Shown here one piece after another: positions 61,173 through 64,000 of a DNA stretch of 64,000 nucleotides. The notes under the pieces are model-generated. The model worked only from the letters and a program-made list of their open reading frames with translations. It did not search any database and had not been told where the DNA came from. A program made the position numbers and the translations under genes. The stretch is from Zonotrichia leucophrys gambelii (taxonomy: Eukaryota > Chordata > Aves > Passeriformes > Passerellidae), in contig NC_088171.1 of NCBI RefSeq assembly GCF_028769735.1, forward strand, positions 139,459,917-139,523,916, in the 5' to 3' direction. Positions within the stretch are counted from its first letter, which is position 1; each line of letters begins with the position of its first letter.

Positions 61173-64000
61173 GACCCTGAGCTGCAGCCAGACACTGCCT
61201 GGCAGTGCCACTGTACTGTTGACAAAGACCAAAAGTGCCAATTTGTAGTTGAGCAAATGATAAAAACAATGGTGTATCAGCACATTTCCTTACCTTATTT
61301 CGTTTACTGTTGCACATATTTCCAAGCAGCCTTCTGTAGGGAAAACAATGCAGAGATACATGAGCTAGCATAAATTTACCGGGGAAAAAAGCAACCAACA
61401 ACATATGGCATGCCTTTTTTGGATAAGGCAGAGATATAGCAGAAATTAATTTTGATTAATTAAACCCTTTTTAAAAATTAATGCATAGTGGACCAGACAT
61501 TTTGCTGCACTGATGTGTGCAAGCACTTCTTTTGGACTGTTGTCAGCCAATAAAGCAGGGTGGTTTTAAGGTTTCCCCTAACATTTCTCACCATGCTGGC
61601 ATTGACTAACTAAGACGTGGAACATTATAGATCTGTTTTTTTTCCCTGGCAATAGTTTCATGGAAAAGGTGGAAAAACTGGTTTGTTTACCAGGAAAAAC
61701 TTGGGGTCCCTAGATACCTGTGCAATGTGAAAATGATTGAGTGGGGCATTCCAGATAGTACATTAGCACCACATTACATGATTAAGCAGAATAAAACCAA
61801 ATAAAATATGGTCATGCGGATAAGTCTAAATAACCAAAGAAAGTAGGGCAAGTCTTTCATCTTTATGTTGTTTGGTGGAATTCAGGTCATACTGGTATTG
61901 ATTTACTGCTAGCAAATTATTTTAGAATTACTAAAAATTGAAGTTGCTTTATCATATTTCCTACATCCATTTCAATTACATGCAAATCTTCACAAATTGC
62001 TGATTCACCTAGAAGAGTTAAGAACTGAAAGATCAGAACTGAAAAGATATTGATTATGGATTTTTCTTCTCATCTTGGAGATTCAAACTAAGTTTGGTTC
62101 AGACAAGTAAGCTGGGTAGTATAGGAAACTTCCCTTATCATCTAAATTGGCTTTGCAAGTGTATATGTATATGCCATTTCTCAGTACCATATTACAGTTG
62201 CCTACAAGTAGGAAGAGAAATTGCATTTAATATGGTGTGCTCTAAAGCTATATAAGGGGATCAATAATTAAGTTGCAGAATTTCTAACTGTGAAGATTGC
62301 TGTTCTCCTCAATCTTCACCTAGTAAATAGCAGTACTCAAAGGCTTTGAAGCATAATTAGTATGGACCCAGAAGTCAGTAATATATCCAAAACCCATACT
62401 TCCATTCTTTACATTTAGAACAAAGGAATACCAATATCAAAACATTCTGTTCTCAACAGAATTTTCCATGGTACCTTGTAACTTGCAACAGTATATTTAG
62501 TGTGACTTCCATAAAAAAATCCAATAAAGAATTGTAAGAGCAGCCCTATTTAGGTCACCAAAGGAATGAGAAATTAATCAAACAAAGTTATTCTCTAGTA
62601 GTGTTGGTTCAGCAGCAAAATGACACAAAGGCACAGCCACACACTTTACTAAAGCTTAATTCATTTGGATACTTGTGATCAAAGGCTTTGAATGATTACA
62701 AAGAAATGTCAAGGTTGTGACATTGTGGCCAGAATAAATCAGACAGAAAAATAAGACAGGATGGAAAAGAAACAAAAAGAAGAACCCCAACAACAAAATT
62801 ACATTCCAAAACTGCTTTTTCCGAGGGGGCAAAAAAAAGAAACCGTGCTTATTTTTTCCCCCAGAAAATGCATTTTCTGGGCTATGAAACAAAAGAGTTA
62901 CTCTCATTTTTTCTTTCAGACCTTGTGTGACTGTCACAGTGCAATGGTGGCACCTATTGGTCTAAGATATTTATGAAAATCACACTCTGTAAAGGGCATT
63001 TTTTTCTAAATTAATACAGTTCACTCTCTTTCTGCATGCTGGGAGCAGCACCAGAATGACAATTCCTGCATTGAGGTGACAGCATGATTCATGGTAATAG
63101 CTCTGAATTTAGTAATTTCTGATTCATGATTCTTCCCACATGTTGTGGCTATATTCTTGAATTGAAGCAACTGCAACTGAGCTGATCGTTTAACAGGTAG
63201 TGGGTCTGTCAGTTCCCTCCAGAATAACTGGATGGGTGCTCCCTTCTGTGCATGAGTCATTTCTCTGATGTTTCCTCAGAAGGGAGAATAAATAAGGGGA
63301 GTGTGCATGGGAGAATAGGTAATGAGAGTCCTGTGTGAATCAAGCTGTGCAAAATGGGGTTTGCTGCTTCTGTCAGACAGAAAAGTACAAAGAAAAAGCT
63401 GAGGTGGTATGAGGAAATGACAGGCACAGAGGGCGGATGTAGGTTCACAGCTGTCCCTGAGCACACTATCCTGAGCAGAGGTGCTAAGTAAGCACATTGG
63501 TGACCTGCAGTTATTTAAACAAGTATGAAATGTGTAGGCAAAAAAGATCTATTCTGTTTCCTCCAGCTTTTTTTTTTTTTTCCCACCTGGATTTTCTCCT
63601 TAGGATAAAGAGTTTCTCAGAAAAAAAACCAGTGAGAAACTGATTTATCCTTTTTTCACTACAAAAAATAAGTGATAAATAGTTGGGAATTATAAGTGAT
63701 TCAAATTACAAACCAAAAATACTCCAATATATTCTGCTTTGAAAAAAAAATTAATCTCAACTGTAGCTGACTTCTTATTTTTTGTTTACCGTGCCTTGCT
63801 TGGCCTTCCCCCTCTTACCATTGTCTTTCTCCTGCATCACTCTAATAAAACTCCAGAACATATTTAATCTTTTTTATAAATAGAAGATAAACTGAATCAG
63901 GGCTATTTTTATTAAAAAAGTGCAATTTAGGTACTTTTTAAAATTTTATATCTGTTTTAAGGTTAGAGAGCTATTTAGACTAGTTAACATATGTTGTAAA
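61173..64000. other. Unique AT-rich DNA, no gene seen
   Basis: No transposon or exon recognised. It contains an octamer at 61980-61987, a T run near 63.57 kb and a long imperfect hairpin at 63603-63650. Overlapping 69-93 residue frames at 62.7-63.5 kb are chance-like. Confidence 0.55.
63603..63650. repeat. Imperfect hairpin with 16 paired bases
   Basis: Outer arms GGATAAA (63603-63609) and TTTATCC (63644-63650), inner arms AGTTTCTCA (63611-63619) and TGAGAAACT (63633-63641). They are separated by a small asymmetric mismatch (G against GA) and close on a 13-base A-rich loop. Confidence 0.9.

Noticed and set aside
1..64000. CRISPR array, bacterial operon or plasmid-like features
   Set aside because: Tandem repeats are either microsatellites or LTR minisatellites without unique spacers. 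Gene density and repeat content are those of a vertebrate genome.

Overview
The window reads as a gene-poor, AT-rich stretch of a bird nuclear genome, probably a songbird or close relative. Two things point there. First, the recognisable LINEs are all CR1, several ending in the CR1 tail motif (variants of TCTATGATTCTGTGAT). Second, there are several copies of LTR families I recognise from avian, especially passerine, genomes. I saw no L1, Alu, B1/B2 or other mammalian repeats, and no bacterial gene organisation. I found no protein-coding gene, rRNA or tRNA that I can support. All long open frames lie in repeats, in GC-rich LTR sequence read on either strand, or in stop-poor chance stretches. 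The window is either intergenic or the inside of a very large intron.

Layout. 1-9.5 kb: mostly unique AT-rich DNA with a small CR1 reverse-transcriptase fragment (about 4.8 kb), an unclassified GC-rich block (5.4-5.8 kb) and an octanucleotide microsatellite (8.1 kb). 9.5-10.35 kb: a truncated LTR (family A, + strand). 12.75-13.35 kb and 18.84-19.15 kb: two more GC-rich blocks of unknown origin. 18.3 kb: a CR1 3' end. 19.2-25.2 kb: about 6 kb with no repeat I recognise. 25.2-33.2 kb: the repeat-dense part, with three CR1 copies on the + strand and two family A LTRs lying head to head (26.4 and 27.7 kb). 33.2-48.4 kb: mainly unique, with one CR1 piece (39.7 kb), one fragment of a second LTR family B (44.8 kb) and a possible coding relic (37.8-38.1 kb). 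48.4-64 kb: CR1 pieces at 48.4, 53.2, 55.7 and 57.1 kb, a family B LTR fragment (51.9 kb) and a fourth family A LTR (60.0 kb).

The most interesting structure is in the family A LTRs. The copies at 27.7 and 60.0 kb carry a 40-bp tandem repeat with different copy numbers. They share a 94-bp identical tract inside otherwise clearly diverged sequence. The 9.5-kb copy has an exact 52-bp tandem duplication in the comparable place. Other signals are several perfect short hairpins and an apparent excess of the POU octamer ATGCAAAT in the unique DNA. I did not find a convincing new gene system. Repeat boundaries were set by eye and may be off by tens of bases.
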